NCBI RefSeq assembly: GCF_000485595.1
Contig: NW_014578067.1
Location: 3,823-29,493, forward strand
Source of the DNA: Priapulus caudatus
Lineage: Eukaryota; Priapulida; Priapulimorpha; Priapulimorphida; Priapulidae
DNA length: 25,671 nt
Direction: 5' to 3'
Made by a program: the position numbers and the translations under genes
Notes under the pieces: model-generated
The model's input: only the letters and a program-made list of their open reading frames with translations
Database searches by the model: none
Told to the model about the DNA's origin: nothing
In this document: piece by piece, positions 1 to 7,523 of the stretch
Layout of the letters: each line of letters begins with the position of its first letter
Position numbering within the stretch: position 1 is the stretch's first letter

Positions 1-256
1 AATATTTATATACACAATTGCAGCAGATTTCAGCGAAATTCAACACAGAAAATGTTGAAAAATGGTCCTTTGGCAAAAAATAAGGACTATTAAGTACTTT
101 TCTAAGATTTCACCAAAAATAAGTACTAATAAGGGCCCTTATTTTATTTTTGGCAAAATAAGTACTTATAAGACTTTGGAAGACCCGCTACGAACCCCGC
201 AGTGCTAGCTCTCGTTCATACGTGTACGCGTAGCATTGATGTGGTGAAGCTCTCAC

Positions 257-359
257 CTGTAAGCGAGCCAGACTCCTGCGTATCCCGCGACGTCACTGTA
301 GAACTGGCTCCCATCCGCTGGCCGCCATTCCTGCGGCAGCGACTCGACGTACGTTTGCA
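257..359 (-). CDS. Methylthioribose kinase-like gene, exon (C-terminal part)
   Basis: This is the most 3' coding exon of the minus-strand gene visible here. It follows a CTAG acceptor and ends at a GTGAGA donor (251-256). It is 103 bp, enters with 2 bases of a split codon and leaves in phase 2. The first two bases complete the Val codon begun by exon 970-1117. It encodes about 34 residues; the piece SDVAGYAGVWLAYR corresponds to the helix of bacterial and plant methylthioribose kinases usually written with a GFAG...RR pattern. The family continues for about 40 more residues after this helix, so the final exon or exons lie beyond the left edge of the window. Identity rests on remembered family motifs plus the splice and phase fit, not on a search. 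Confidence 0.8.
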
Positions 360-371
360 CTAGCGAGAAAA

Positions 372-695
372 TCGGTAAGACAAATATGTATCATGTAACA
401 TCGTGTTCATGTGCGTGTGCGCATACAAATGGGCAAGACAAAAACATATTATATAATCACGTTTATGTGCGTGTGCACATACAAATGGGCAAGACAAAAA
501 CATATTATATATCATCACGTTTATGTACGTGTGCACTGTGCACATACAAATGGGCAAGACAAAAACATATTATATAATCACGTTTATGTACGTGTGCGCA
601 TGCAAATGGACGAAGCAAAAACATATTATATAATCACGTTTATGTACGTGTGCGCATGCAAATGGACGGTGCAAAAACATATCATTTAATAGCGC
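372..695. repeat. 56-bp minisatellite, about 6 units
   Basis: The unit contains GGGCAAGACAAAAACATATT, then a run like ATAATCACGTTTATG and an alternating GTGTGCGCAT stretch. Unit starts fall at about 373, 431, 487, 552, 608 and 664. The spacing is 56 bp, except one unit of 65 with small insertions and a first, diverged unit of 58. The array starts about 10 bp from the 3' splice site of exon 257-359, so it fills the 3' end of that intron. Apparent ORFs on both strands here come from the repeat. Confidence 0.9.
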
Positions 696-969
696 GTGGC
701 ACCCGTCTCGCAATTAGTTTTTTTTCGTCACTTCACGGGAAGATATACCATCCCTCTACCTTCACCGTACTATTTTTCCTCCCTTTACCACATTTCTCCT
801 CGCTGCCTCTACTTCACGTTGGCTATTCCACGCTCATGTTCCGTCCGATTTCGCATCTCATCCGAGGTTCCGCTTCTCTTCGCCCACGCAATTGTATTCC
901 GTTGCCGCGAGCAACTCCGCCTCACGACTTCGCTGCACGACTCCGCCGCACGACTCGCGCAGAACTTAC

Positions 970-1117
970 CGAAGTGTTTGCATCCGTCCACGAGGCTGTA
1001 CATCGCCTGCCGCTCATTGGCTGCCTCGTGCCGGTAGTACAGCAGGAACAGACTCGCGACGAAACATCCGACGTCGAAACTCCGCGGTCCCGTGCAGCTG
1101 TGTGACCAGTCGACCAC
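970..1117 (-). CDS. Methylthioribose kinase-like gene, exon with metal-binding Asp
   Basis: This 148-bp minus-strand exon lies between an acceptor ending ATTACAG and a perfect GTAAGT donor (964-969). It starts in phase 0 with GTG GTC GAC TGG and ends one base into a codon. It encodes about 49 residues. The segment VVDWSHSCTGPRSFDVG matches the kinase signature around the second Asp, which in methylthioribose kinases reads roughly VIDPEFAFYGPxGFDIG. This Asp is expected to hold Mg-ATP, and it is kept. The acidic residue two places later in the family's D-x-E motif is Ser here. A hydrophobic helix (VASLFLLYYRH) follows, as in the family. A plus-strand reading frame over the same bases is a shadow. 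Confidence 0.83.
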
Positions 1118-1182
1118 CTGTAATCCGCAAGATCAAGACGATGGAACACATGACGAAGGTCGGCGATATACGCGCAGCAGTA

Positions 1183-1697
1183 CACACAATGCAGTCAGCA
1201 CAACGCAGGACACACAACGCAGAACACACAACACAAAACACACAACACAGAACTCACACCACAGTACACACAACACAGAACTCGCAAGTCACAACACAGT
1301 ACACACAACACAGAACACACAACACAGAACACACAACACAGTACACACAACACAGAACACACAACACAGAACACACAACACAGTACACACAACACAGAAC
1401 ACACAACACACAACACACAACGCAGTACACACAACATAGAACACACAACACAGAACACAGAACACACAACACAGAACACACAACACAGAACACACAACAC
1501 AGAACACACAACACAGAACACACAACACAGAACTCACACCACAGTACACACAACACAGAACTCACAACACAGAACTCGCAAGTCACAACACAGTACACAC
1601 AACACAGAACACACAACACAGTACACACAACACAGAACTCACAACACAGAACACACAACACAGAACACACAACGCAGTACACACAACACAGGACATA
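1183..1697. repeat. 14-bp minisatellite (CACAGAACACACAA), about 36 units
   Basis: The period is 14 bp with GAA/GTA variants. There is also a higher-order pattern: the block beginning AACTCACACC at 1251 recurs at 1531 (280 bp, 20 units), and CTCGCAAGTCACAAC at 1281 recurs at 1575 (294 bp, 21 units). Neither strand contains stop codons in the array, and 14 is not a multiple of 3. All frames therefore read as NTQHRTH-like or CVVCSVLCVL-like peptides, which I treat as artefacts. In the minus-strand kinase pre-mRNA the array is UG-rich (UGUGUUCUGUGUUG) and ends about 65 nt upstream of the acceptor of exon 970-1117. Confidence 0.95.
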
Positions 1698-2043
1698 ACA
1701 TTGATGGGAGGATTGCATGTGCGATTGGTTCTGTGCTTTGCTTCGCTTCTCTCACTGCATTAGGCTCAACTTGCACGTTACGTTCAGTTTGTTTAAAGAT
1801 TTTTTTCCGATGACGTTTAGTTACCGTTTTAGACTTTAGAACCACTTCGTTCTAACGTGGCATCTCGAGATCTTAGCAGGCAATGTTGGCATGTGTGGAA
1901 CTAAGATGTTGGCCCTAAGTTGGTGCTATCTGGCCTGTTGGCTGTTCAGGTCAGATGTACATCATCGCTACACGTAATCACACACACGCATGCTTCCTAA
2001 ATCTATCGGTAGGTTATCCCGTGACCGACACCCCGCTCCCTAC

Positions 2044-2215
2044 CTTCACGTCCCCCGAGCCGTCCACCAGTACGCTGTCGTCCGAGAAGTTACCGTGCGT
2101 GACTGTCTCGTCGCACGCTTTGAACGCCGACGACAGCTCGTCCGTGTTTGAAGCGCGCGCGCCCGGCTCCGTCGCGAAGACTCGAGCGGCAAGTTCTCTC
2201 TTCCTGTCGTCGCGC
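2044..2215 (-). CDS. Methylthioribose kinase-like gene, exon with catalytic loop
   Basis: This 172-bp minus-strand exon follows a CGTAG acceptor and ends at a GTAGGG donor (2038-2043). Its first base completes a Lys codon (AA|G) left open by exon 3477-3618, and it ends on a codon boundary. It encodes about 57 residues: a charged linker, then ETVTHGNFSDDSVLVDG and SGDVK, which runs directly into VVDW of the next exon. This is the position of the catalytic loop (HGD in methylthioribose kinases and related aminoglycoside phosphotransferases). Here the loop reads HGN, so the expected catalytic Asp is Asn. That could mean a pseudokinase, a divergent enzyme or a sequence error. The family normally phosphorylates 5-methylthioribose in methionine salvage in the cytosol; the substrate of this protein cannot be inferred. 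Confidence 0.82.
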
Positions 2216-2277
2216 CTACGATCGGGTCGAAAGAATTCAATTACAAAGGAGTTAAATGCACATCATTAAATAGTTAG

Positions 2278-2594
2278 CAGGAGTAGAAATTAACTTTTGA
2301 ACAAGGGAGTGCAACTCCCTACCCTCAGAATGAGGGAGTCCGCAGTCTGAAGTTCAAAACTAAAGCATAACAACAATAACGCATGTGCGCATTTGAAGAT
2401 TCACGTCTGCCAAATTTTCTTTGGACATTTGTTGAAAAAATACGGTAATTCTGCGAGGCCATGCTCTAGAACGAACTAGTCAGTATAGCAGAATTTTCAG
2501 GGAGTCACACGGTCTCCTGCCTATGTCAAATCAGAGAGTCCGACAGTAAATCCGGGAGTATTTGACTCCGGACTCGCGTTAATTTCGCACCCTG
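2278..2594. mobile_element. 317-bp non-autonomous DNA transposon, hAT-like ends, TSD GTTAG
   Basis: The left end CAGGAGTAGAAATTAAC and the reverse complement of the right end, CAGGGTGCGAAATTAAC, are imperfect terminal inverted repeats. Perfect 5-bp direct repeats GTTAG flank it at 2273-2277 and 2595-2599. Subterminal ACTCCC/GGGAGT motifs recur inside. There is no coding capacity. It sits in the intron between kinase exons 2044-2215 and 3477-3618. CAG...CTG ends suggest the hAT superfamily; a 5-bp duplication is shorter than the usual 8 bp, so the assignment is tentative. Confidence 0.72.
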
Positions 2595-2689
2595 GTTAGT
2601 GCCTGTATGCCGGCCTGCTGGTGCACGTTAAATGCATGTTAGTTTAGCCTGCTTTAGACACAGTTTAACATCTGTATCGTTTGTATCGT

Positions 2690-2770
2690 GATACGGATGC
2701 TGCGATTATCGCATCCTGGGTCGCTGTAACGCGTGATCCACCGATGTATCGGTGAATCGTTACACCCCTA
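2690..2770. mobile_element. hAT-type terminal fragment ending CACCCCTA
   Basis: Read on the minus strand, this stretch starts TAGGGGTGTAACGATTCACC and continues with short palindromic GTATCG/CGATAC motifs. That is the common look of hAT transposon ends. The opposite end was not located, so this is probably a partial copy. It lies inside the same kinase intron. Confidence 0.4.
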
Positions 2771-2784
2771 ATGTACGGTGCACA

Positions 2785-2890
2785 TGATACGATGGTGATT
2801 GCATGGGTGGGATCCTCATGGGAAAGGTGAAATGGTCAGGGAATTCGAACCGCGCTCCCGCACCTCATGTCCCTTAAGTCATCTTCTATT
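2785..2890 (-). repeat. tRNA-like SINE fragment
   Basis: On the minus strand, GCGGTTCGAATTCCC at about 2836-2850 fits a pol III B box (consensus GGTTCGANTCC). It is preceded by a tRNA-like GAGGTGCGGGAGC stretch and followed by a non-tRNA tail. No convincing A box or intact tRNA cloverleaf is present, so this looks like a decayed tRNA-derived SINE and not a tRNA gene. Confidence 0.35.
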
Positions 2891-2920
2891 ATAAATGGGC
2901 AGATGTCATATACATACCTC

Positions 2921-2925
<5 letters not shown>

Positions 2926-2953
<28 letters not shown>
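2926..2953. repeat. (TA)n microsatellite
   Basis: This is an uninterrupted alternating TA tract of about 28 bp. It lies immediately left of the inverted-terminus element starting at 2958. Confidence 0.85.
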
Positions 2954-2957
<4 letters not shown>

Positions 2958-3295
2958 AAGAGCGTATAAAGAAGGAGAGCGTACAACGGTAAAATGCTGA
3001 CACCATGTTGCAGTATTAGTCTACTTAATAGACAGACGACATAGAGAGACAGTCGCAGTAAACACTGATCTTGAGTCGGTTTTCGGCGAAAATACCAGAT
3101 TTTTACCGCTCATTATCTCAGCGTAGGAGCATCGTAGGGACAAGTGGTTTGTTTTATATTAACAAGGTAGGACAGCTGATCAATAATACCGCAAAGAATC
3201 GTCAAAATAAACGAGCAAAGTTTCTTAATTCAACTAATACTGCAACATGGCTTCACCATTTCATCGTTGTACGCTCTCCTTCTTTATACGCTCTT
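2958..3295. mobile_element. 338-bp element with 63-bp terminal inverted repeats
   Basis: The arms 2958-3020 and 3233-3295 are near-perfect inverted copies. Both outer ends read AAGAGCGTATAAAGAAGGAG and both inner ends include CATGTTGCAGTATTAGT. The ~210-bp centre has no recognisable coding sequence. The left side abuts the TA tract and no clear target duplication is seen. It is best read as a MITE in the kinase intron. Confidence 0.75.
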
Positions 3296-3476
3296 GATAT
3301 TTATATCATATTCAGTTGAGAAATATAGCTATTATAGGATAGAAGCGTATATAATATATATATAAGTACGTCTGAATGTAAAATCCTAGATTGGGATCCC
3401 CCAAATGTGTTTTCACATCCGTGCCACACTAATCCTGGGTGCTCAACTAGGATTGGGCCTTTCTAGTGAACCTTAC

Positions 3477-3618
3477 TTTAGTTCGTCCCCTGGGTGTCTT
3501 GTCTTGGAATGCAGCGCAGCCAGCGTACGAGCGATCGATGGAAGAGCCTCCACACTGCATTCCGCGGAGCTCAACGCCTCAGACACGGCGCGGTAGCTTG
3601 TCAGGTCTTCATCAATAG
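3477..3618 (-). CDS. Methylthioribose kinase-like gene, exon (mid region)
   Basis: This 142-bp minus-strand exon follows a pyrimidine-containing acceptor (TTCGTCCCAG) and ends at a GTAAGG donor (3471-3476). It enters needing two bases of a codon and leaves two bases into a Lys codon that the next exon finishes. It encodes 46 full codons including IDEDLTSYRAVSEAL and SIARTLAALHSKTRH. These fit the methylthioribose kinase segment with a xxEDLxxYR turn followed by the xxxFLAxTLFxTS helix. The preceding exon should end in phase 1 and encode the nucleotide-binding N-lobe. I could not find it between 3619 and 6014, so the gene is 5'-incomplete as read here. The four exons joined give about 185 residues of a family that is usually near 400. 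Confidence 0.78.
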
Positions 3619-3754
3619 CTGGGACGAACTACACAAAGTTTCAGCAACAGTATTAGTATTACTCAGACTGTGTACCGTCACCTCGTAAGCTCGTAAATAT
3701 TAGTCTGCAAAGCTCGAGGTACTATATCGGAAGTTGATCCATTTAATAGACGAA

Positions 3755-3876
3755 TCAACACTGCGGATCACAGTAGAAAGAGCCTCAAGTTTCATACTAC
3801 CTCAAGAAGAAGGGAGAGAATTCCAATACGGATGACAGAGACAATGAAGCTAAACTTAAAGGGATCCTTTGAAGAT
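3755..3876 (-). repeat. Decayed LINE 3'-ORF fragment
   Basis: On the minus strand this matches the pieces at 18442-18560 and 21955-22075, which read FKFSLFVSVIPYWNSLPSSL. That is the aromatic-WNSLP pattern found at the C terminus of many non-LTR reverse transcriptase proteins. This copy has lost at least one base after VSVI, so the frame is broken. Just right of it, 3909-3935 is a 10-bp perfect stem-loop (CAGATCATCT / AGATGATCTG, 7-nt loop). Confidence 0.45.
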
Positions 3877-4526
3877 GGCACGTGTCGAAAGCAATTTTTG
3901 ATCAGGTTCAGATCATCTGATTATTAGATGATCTGTTAATTTGTTATATCACATCATTGTGAAAATGGCAAGCTCCATCTTAGGCGTCCTGCGCCGAAAC
4001 CTAAGATGCTGTCCAGCCGTATGTAAGAGAAATGCATGCTTCTCCCTAAGGCCAAAAAAATGCTGAAAAAAATAGGTAGGGTAGGTAGGCTTTAACTTTT
4101 TTTTTCCAAATCTTTTTTTTGTAATCGGTGTTAGAAAGCCATTATTGTCTTGTTTACACGTGCGACGATCTCGCGTGACATGGCGGTATTTCACGTGGCT
4201 TGCGCGAGTTTTCTCCCATGCGCTATAAACGCTATCGGGGCCATCAGCGTGCGTATGGGTTGATCAACTTACTCAATTTCTATCGGATTTCCACAGTTTA
4301 AATTTTATTTTGAAAAATATGGATAAAAAGTTGTAGGGTCGAGTGTAAAAACTAGGTAGGGTCGGGAAACCGAAAACACAGGTTTTTTTTTTTTGCCTAA
4401 TCAGGTCTGGTATGGAATATGGCACTGCAGTGTGGGGGGCTCTTGCTAGGGATAATGTTGTGGCATCTACTGTTGTTTCTAGCCAGACGTTCAACAGTGT
4501 TTGCTGATACAAAATTGTCAAATTTT
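3877..4526. other. No gene seen; AT-rich interspersed sequence
   Basis: This holds the 3909-3935 stem-loop and two stretches with GGTAGG motifs near 4071-4092 and 4351-4366, each close to a poly-T run. At 4407-4500 there is a weak plus-strand reading like EYGTAVWGAL that recalls the reverse-transcriptase tail of LINEs. I could not support any gene or a kinase exon here. Confidence 0.5.
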
Positions 4527-5015
4527 TTAAAGCCTCACAATGCGCATCCAAACGCTGAAATTTCTCCAGTACTAGACTAGCAACTACTTTGTGGCATGCA
4601 TAATCACACTACCTTATGACAAAATAAACTCTAGTTCCTCCCATTTGACTGCGCGTTCCCAACAAGAAAGAGGTGCGAAATCAGGTAATCAGGCGCCAAT
4701 GCTAACTTGTTTCAAACAACATAACATCGACTTGGTTTGGTGACGTCACATGTTTTTATCTTTGCTGCGCCCGTACCGCTGTACCGCGCCACCGCTGCAC
4801 GGTTGCTTGGAGATTGGGGAAACTGTCAGCAACATCGGAGAATTTCAACAACATTGGAGGTATTTTCAAAATACCTTTTATAAGACAACGCGCAGTGAAA
4901 TTGGAGGAGCTAGAGTTTATTTTGTCATAAGGTAGTGTGATTATTCATGCCACGAAGTATTTGCTAGTCTAGTACTGTAGAAATTAGCGTTTGGATGCAC
5001 ATTGTGAGGCTTTAA
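4527..5015. mobile_element. Foldback (inverted-arm) element
   Basis: The left arm, about 4527-4662, and the right arm, about 4865-5015, are inverted copies of roughly 140 bp. The outer edges are TTAAAGCCTCACAATG and its complement, and the inner edges are CACTGCGCGTT and AACGCGCAGTG. The loop is about 200 bp. Arm identity is high but with several indels. No coding sequence is seen. The right arm directly abuts the inverted LINE fragment. Confidence 0.75.
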
Positions 5016-5285
5016 GTCTGATGAGTCTTTGTTTTTCCTCGAACTGGTTGGAAGAAGTTGTCCTGCCGGATATCAGGCGCCAACCCCTCCACTACCCTGA
5101 AAAACTGTGTGAGTCGTATTTCCTTCCGACAACTCTGCAGTGGTGGGATTTTCATGGTGGACGTCATGCATTCGACGCAACCCGGGTAGCGAGCCCTATG
5201 GTCATTGCATATGAATCGGATTGATCGGCGTTGAACTCGTTCGAGATTATCGACGTCACACTTAAAATGAGGGAGCCATCCTGAC
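5016..5285 (-). pseudogene. LINE reverse-transcriptase C-terminal fragment (inverted part)
   Basis: On the minus strand an open frame starts near 5285 with WLPHFKCDVDNLERVQRR, followed by SIRFICNDHRARYPG. A later part reads LQSCRKEIRLTQFFRVVEG. This order (aromatic turn, LExVQRRxxRFxxN, then LxxRRxxxRLxxFxKI-like) is the conserved region just after the reverse transcriptase domain in CR1/L2/jockey-like non-LTR retrotransposons. The frame ends at a stop where it meets the foldback arm at 5015 and meets a TAG at about 5288. It is therefore only a ~90-residue relic. It is head-to-head with the plus-strand fragment that starts at about 5283 and may be the 5'-inverted half of the same insertion. 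Confidence 0.7.
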
Positions 5286-5380
5286 GTCTAGAAACATTCA
5301 TTTTTCGTGCAGGCAATCGTGGATTGGAACCAGTGGCAGCTGGAGGACAATATCGTATGTGCTAAATCCACAAAAAAATA
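5283..5380 (+). pseudogene. LINE ORF C-terminal tail, copy 1
   Basis: The plus-strand frame reads KHSFFVQAIVDWNQW then QLEDNIVCAKS. This is the usual end of LINE reverse-transcriptase ORFs (xKxSFFxRTxxDWNxLP...VxAxS). An in-frame TAG precedes KHSFF, so the copy is broken. It diverges from copy 2 after about 5368. It could be mistaken for a 42-bp exon because TTTTTCGTGCAG precedes it and GTATGT follows. The family match and a second copy argue against that. Confidence 0.65.
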
Positions 5381-5400
5381 CACGAGGGCTCGGGGCAATT

Positions 5401-5455
5401 TAGCCCCCGAAATGCCAAAAAGAGCCCTGGAAATGCCAAAAAGAGCCCCCGTAAA
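5401..5455 (+). repeat. Two tandem ~21-bp repeats
   Basis: GAAATGCCAAAAAGAGCCC occurs twice in direct succession (about 5408 and 5430), between the two LINE tails. There is no other content of note. Confidence 0.6.
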
Positions 5456-5562
5456 TTTGCATAGAGTTCAATGCAAACCAAATTTTAGAGTGCTATTTTC
5501 ATGCACGCGAGCTTGAAAAGTAGCGCCCGAAAAATAAATTTTACATTTTTTCCCTGCACCCT

Positions 5563-5690
5563 GACATCTACAAACACGTGCAAACATTTTTCGTGCAGAC
5601 AATCGTGGATTGGATCCAGTGGCAGCTGGAGGACAATATCGTACGTGCAAAATCAGTTGAGGCCTTCAAAACAAGCTTAAACTGTGACTA
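5563..5690 (+). pseudogene. LINE ORF C-terminal tail, copy 2, with stop
   Basis: The plus-strand frame runs from about LHPDIYKHVQTFFVQ into TIVDWIQWQLEDNIVRAKS, then VEAFKTSLNCD and a TAA stop. This is a full LINE ORF terminus, with the SVEAFKxSL ending typical of these proteins. It repeats copy 1 about 286 bp downstream. A (GATCAA)n-like stretch at 5757-5777 could be the tail repeat of the element. Confidence 0.7.
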
Positions 5691-5898
5691 AACACAGGCA
5701 GCCCTCTCTCGACTCCCGCCGACGCCGCGCCAGAATTGGTTACTGTCGGTGTATCAAGATCAAGATCAAGATCAACAGCACTAATTTGTATTGACATCTC
5801 AACCATAAAAAAAACATGTGCAACAACTAAACTCTCCATATCACACCTTACACATAACACTACTGTAGCCTACTGGTAACACATGCATCACCGTCACT

Positions 5899-5928
5899 AA
5901 GCCCGCGCATAGCGCGGGTTTCAGCTAG
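5899..5928 (+). mobile_element. Probable Helitron 3' end (hairpin plus CTAG)
   Basis: The GC-rich stem CCCGCGC / GCGCGGG has a 3-nt loop (5902-5918), extended by weaker pairs on each side. Six bases later comes CTAG (5925-5928), followed by T. A GC hairpin a few bases before a CTRR terminus and insertion before T are the defining 3' features of Helitrons. No coding domain and no 5' TC end could be fixed upstream, so length and autonomy are unknown. Confidence 0.55.
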
Positions 5929-6014
5929 TAAATAATAAGTTTCTTTGCTGGGATAGATAGATTTGCAGCAAATTGCAGGGGTAATAATTTAGTGTATCTA
6001 TTTGGATTTTTCAG

Positions 6015-6059
6015 AAGGAACTGGGACTGCACTAGGAGTGAAGAGGACGAGGCGCATCT
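6015..6059 (+). CDS. Mini-exon 1 of a phase-2 gene, acidic
   Basis: This is a 45-bp exon between an acceptor TTGGATTTTTCAG and a GTAAGT donor (6060-6065). Only one frame fits the next exon: one base, 14 codons, two bases (phase 2 in and out), reading RNWDCTRSEEDEAH and then a Leu codon completed by exon 6911-6967. I do not recognise the family. The exon is acidic, while the next is strongly basic. Earlier exons are expected to the left but none could be supported. Evidence is splice-site quality plus phase agreement over five exons; a transcript would be needed for certainty. Confidence 0.6.
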
Positions 6060-6166
6060 GTAAGTATATTTAACAACTAGAGAAAGTAAGAAGTGAGCTG
6101 TGCAGGTGCACATGGTGCTGTTAACTTGGTATAGCACCTGCTATTAACATAGGTGCACGTGGAGTT
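6060..6166 (+). repeat. Intron-start repeat, copy 1
   Basis: This ~107-bp sequence begins exactly at the splice donor of exon 6015-6059. It contains AAGAAGTGAGCTGTGCAGGT and a GGTATAGCACCTGCTATTAA stretch. It recurs at 16683-16789, again starting at a donor, with only a few differences. Shared minus-strand frames beginning MLYQVNST come from the repeat. Confidence 0.8.
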
Positions 6167-6910
6167 AGCGAAGAGTTATTTGTGCAGCAGGTGCTACCCT
6201 CACTCTACCCCTACCCCTAATTGTAAGAGCGATAGCTATTACTGAAGTTAGATCATAGGAATAGGTTAAAATCGCGGCTGGTTTTACGTATACAGTGTAT
6301 CTGTTTTTGTGTACATCAGCAAAGAAAATCCTTGATCACAGGTTGCAGTAGAGGGGCAAACATTTGAGGTAGCTGATCACGTAACGACTATGCCTGGCCT
6401 GGGGGCCGAGTTTACATGTTGCTCTGTGCATATTGTGTATAGCTGCGTTCACACGAGGATTTCAGTTCCGTACTTGAGCGTTCACACGCTAAAATATACG
6501 CGGCTTATTCAGTACCGTACTTAAATACGCGGCTTGCTTAGCGCGGAATCATATTTCGCGCCAACTAAGCCGCGTATATTTGGCACCACGCTGGCCGCGT
6601 ATTTTTTTCATTCAAATCTCGTTGCAGCAAGCTTGTCTGTGCAAAACAATGCAATGGACGGGTGGAAACAAAAAAATATCATTGTGTCTAGACTAGACAT
6701 TCAATAAAAAAAATTTGCTTGCTGAACGGGCAAGTGCAATTTCAAGCTACTTGCCCGGGGACGAATTTTGGTTGCCCCAGGCCATCGGGCAAGCGGGTTT
6801 GTTGCTCCCTGTATAACACACGCTTAAAAGAAATAATCAGAAGAAATAACAATAATAATAATATAATTCTCGATTAACTTTAACACTGTTCTATGTTTTG
6901 CTATTAACAG
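6167..6910 (+). other. Intron with inverted and hAT-like motifs
   Basis: This lies between mini-exons 1 and 2. At 6490-6590 there are several TACGCGGCT motifs, including an inverted pair AAATATACGCGGCTTA / TAAGCCGCGTATATTT that could form a stem. At about 6715-6812, GGGCAAG/CTTGCCC motifs lead to a terminus GCTCCCTG; read on the minus strand it starts CAGGGAGCAACAAACC, like the other CAG-ended elements here. The other end was not found. Confidence 0.5.
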
Positions 6911-6967
6911 CAATGAAGCCTTCAACAAGAAGCCGAAAAGTAGGAAGAGGAAACACGTAGAACAACG
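6911..6967 (+). CDS. Mini-exon 2 of the phase-2 gene, basic NLS-like
   Basis: This is a 57-bp exon between TTGCTATTAACAG and a GTAAGC donor (6968-6973). One base completes the Leu codon from exon 1; then 18 codons read NEAFNKKPKSRKRKHVEQ, and two bases (CG) leave an Arg codon open. The cluster KKPKSRKRK is a good candidate nuclear-localisation signal. The next phase-compatible exon found is at 16641, 9.7 kb away across several transposon insertions, so exons between may be missing from this model. Confidence 0.6.
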
Positions 6968-7157
6968 GTAAGCGCATATGTTAATATAAGTAAAAATTAC
7001 CATTTCGTAATTTGCACTTTGATAACGGTACTTACTACTAGTACTACTAGGTACTAAGGTATAGCTCCAAGAAACGGTCTTTGCTAGCATTAGAAGACCC
7101 TATAACAAGACCCTGTGTATATTGACGTTAGTCACACAGCCTGGTCGGACTACTTAG

Positions 7158-7523
7158 GCTGAGAGGGTCTATGTCCCCCGGGGTACTGCCGGAACATCCT
7201 TGGGTACGGTCCGGTATACCGGAACTTACCCTGGTGCTATCTAATATGCCGGACCGTACCACGCCTACTCCACTAACGAGTCTAGGGAGTCGCCTACGCC
7301 TACTCTCTAACCCTAACCCAAACCCATGCTGACCGTACCTCGCCTACTCCACTAACGAGTCTAGGGAGTCGCCTACTCCCTAACCCGAACCCTAATCCTA
7401 ACCCTAACCCTAACCCTAATCCTAACCCTAACCATATCAAATAGTGACCAGGTTACGTTCTGGTATACCGGACCGTACCCAGGGTACGTACCGGCAGTAC
7501 CTTGGGGGACATAGACCCTATGA
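7158..7523. mobile_element. TIR element with internal telomere-like arrays, copy 1
   Basis: The left end (GCTGAGAGGGTCTATGTCCC, about 7158-7228) and right end (about 7450-7523) are inverted copies of some 65-70 bp containing GTACTGCCGG and GGTCCGGTATACC. Inside, a 79-bp unit beginning GACCGTACC (7252 and 7331) is tandemly repeated twice. Each unit ends in CCCTAA-type repeats (7302-7326 and 7378-7433). There is no coding capacity. A second copy is at 9843-11651. Confidence 0.8.

Noticed and set aside
892-1718. Long frames of up to 268 codons on both strands across 892-1718
   Set aside because: They are produced by the stop-free 14-bp repeat, readable in all frames; the real coding sequence there is the minus-strand exon 970-1117.
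2785-2890. Possible tRNA gene on the minus strand
   Set aside because: B-box-like sequence is present but no A box at the right distance and no cloverleaf; kept as SINE-like.
5313-5640. Two 42-bp segments looking like duplicated symmetric exons with GTATGT/GTACGT donors
   Set aside because: Their reading continues through the supposed donor into SVEAFKTSL and a stop, matching LINE ORF tails.
3619-6014. Search for the missing N-lobe exons of the kinase-like gene
   Set aside because: No minus-strand segment with a phase-1 donor and nucleotide-binding motifs was found; the interval is mostly transposon sequence.
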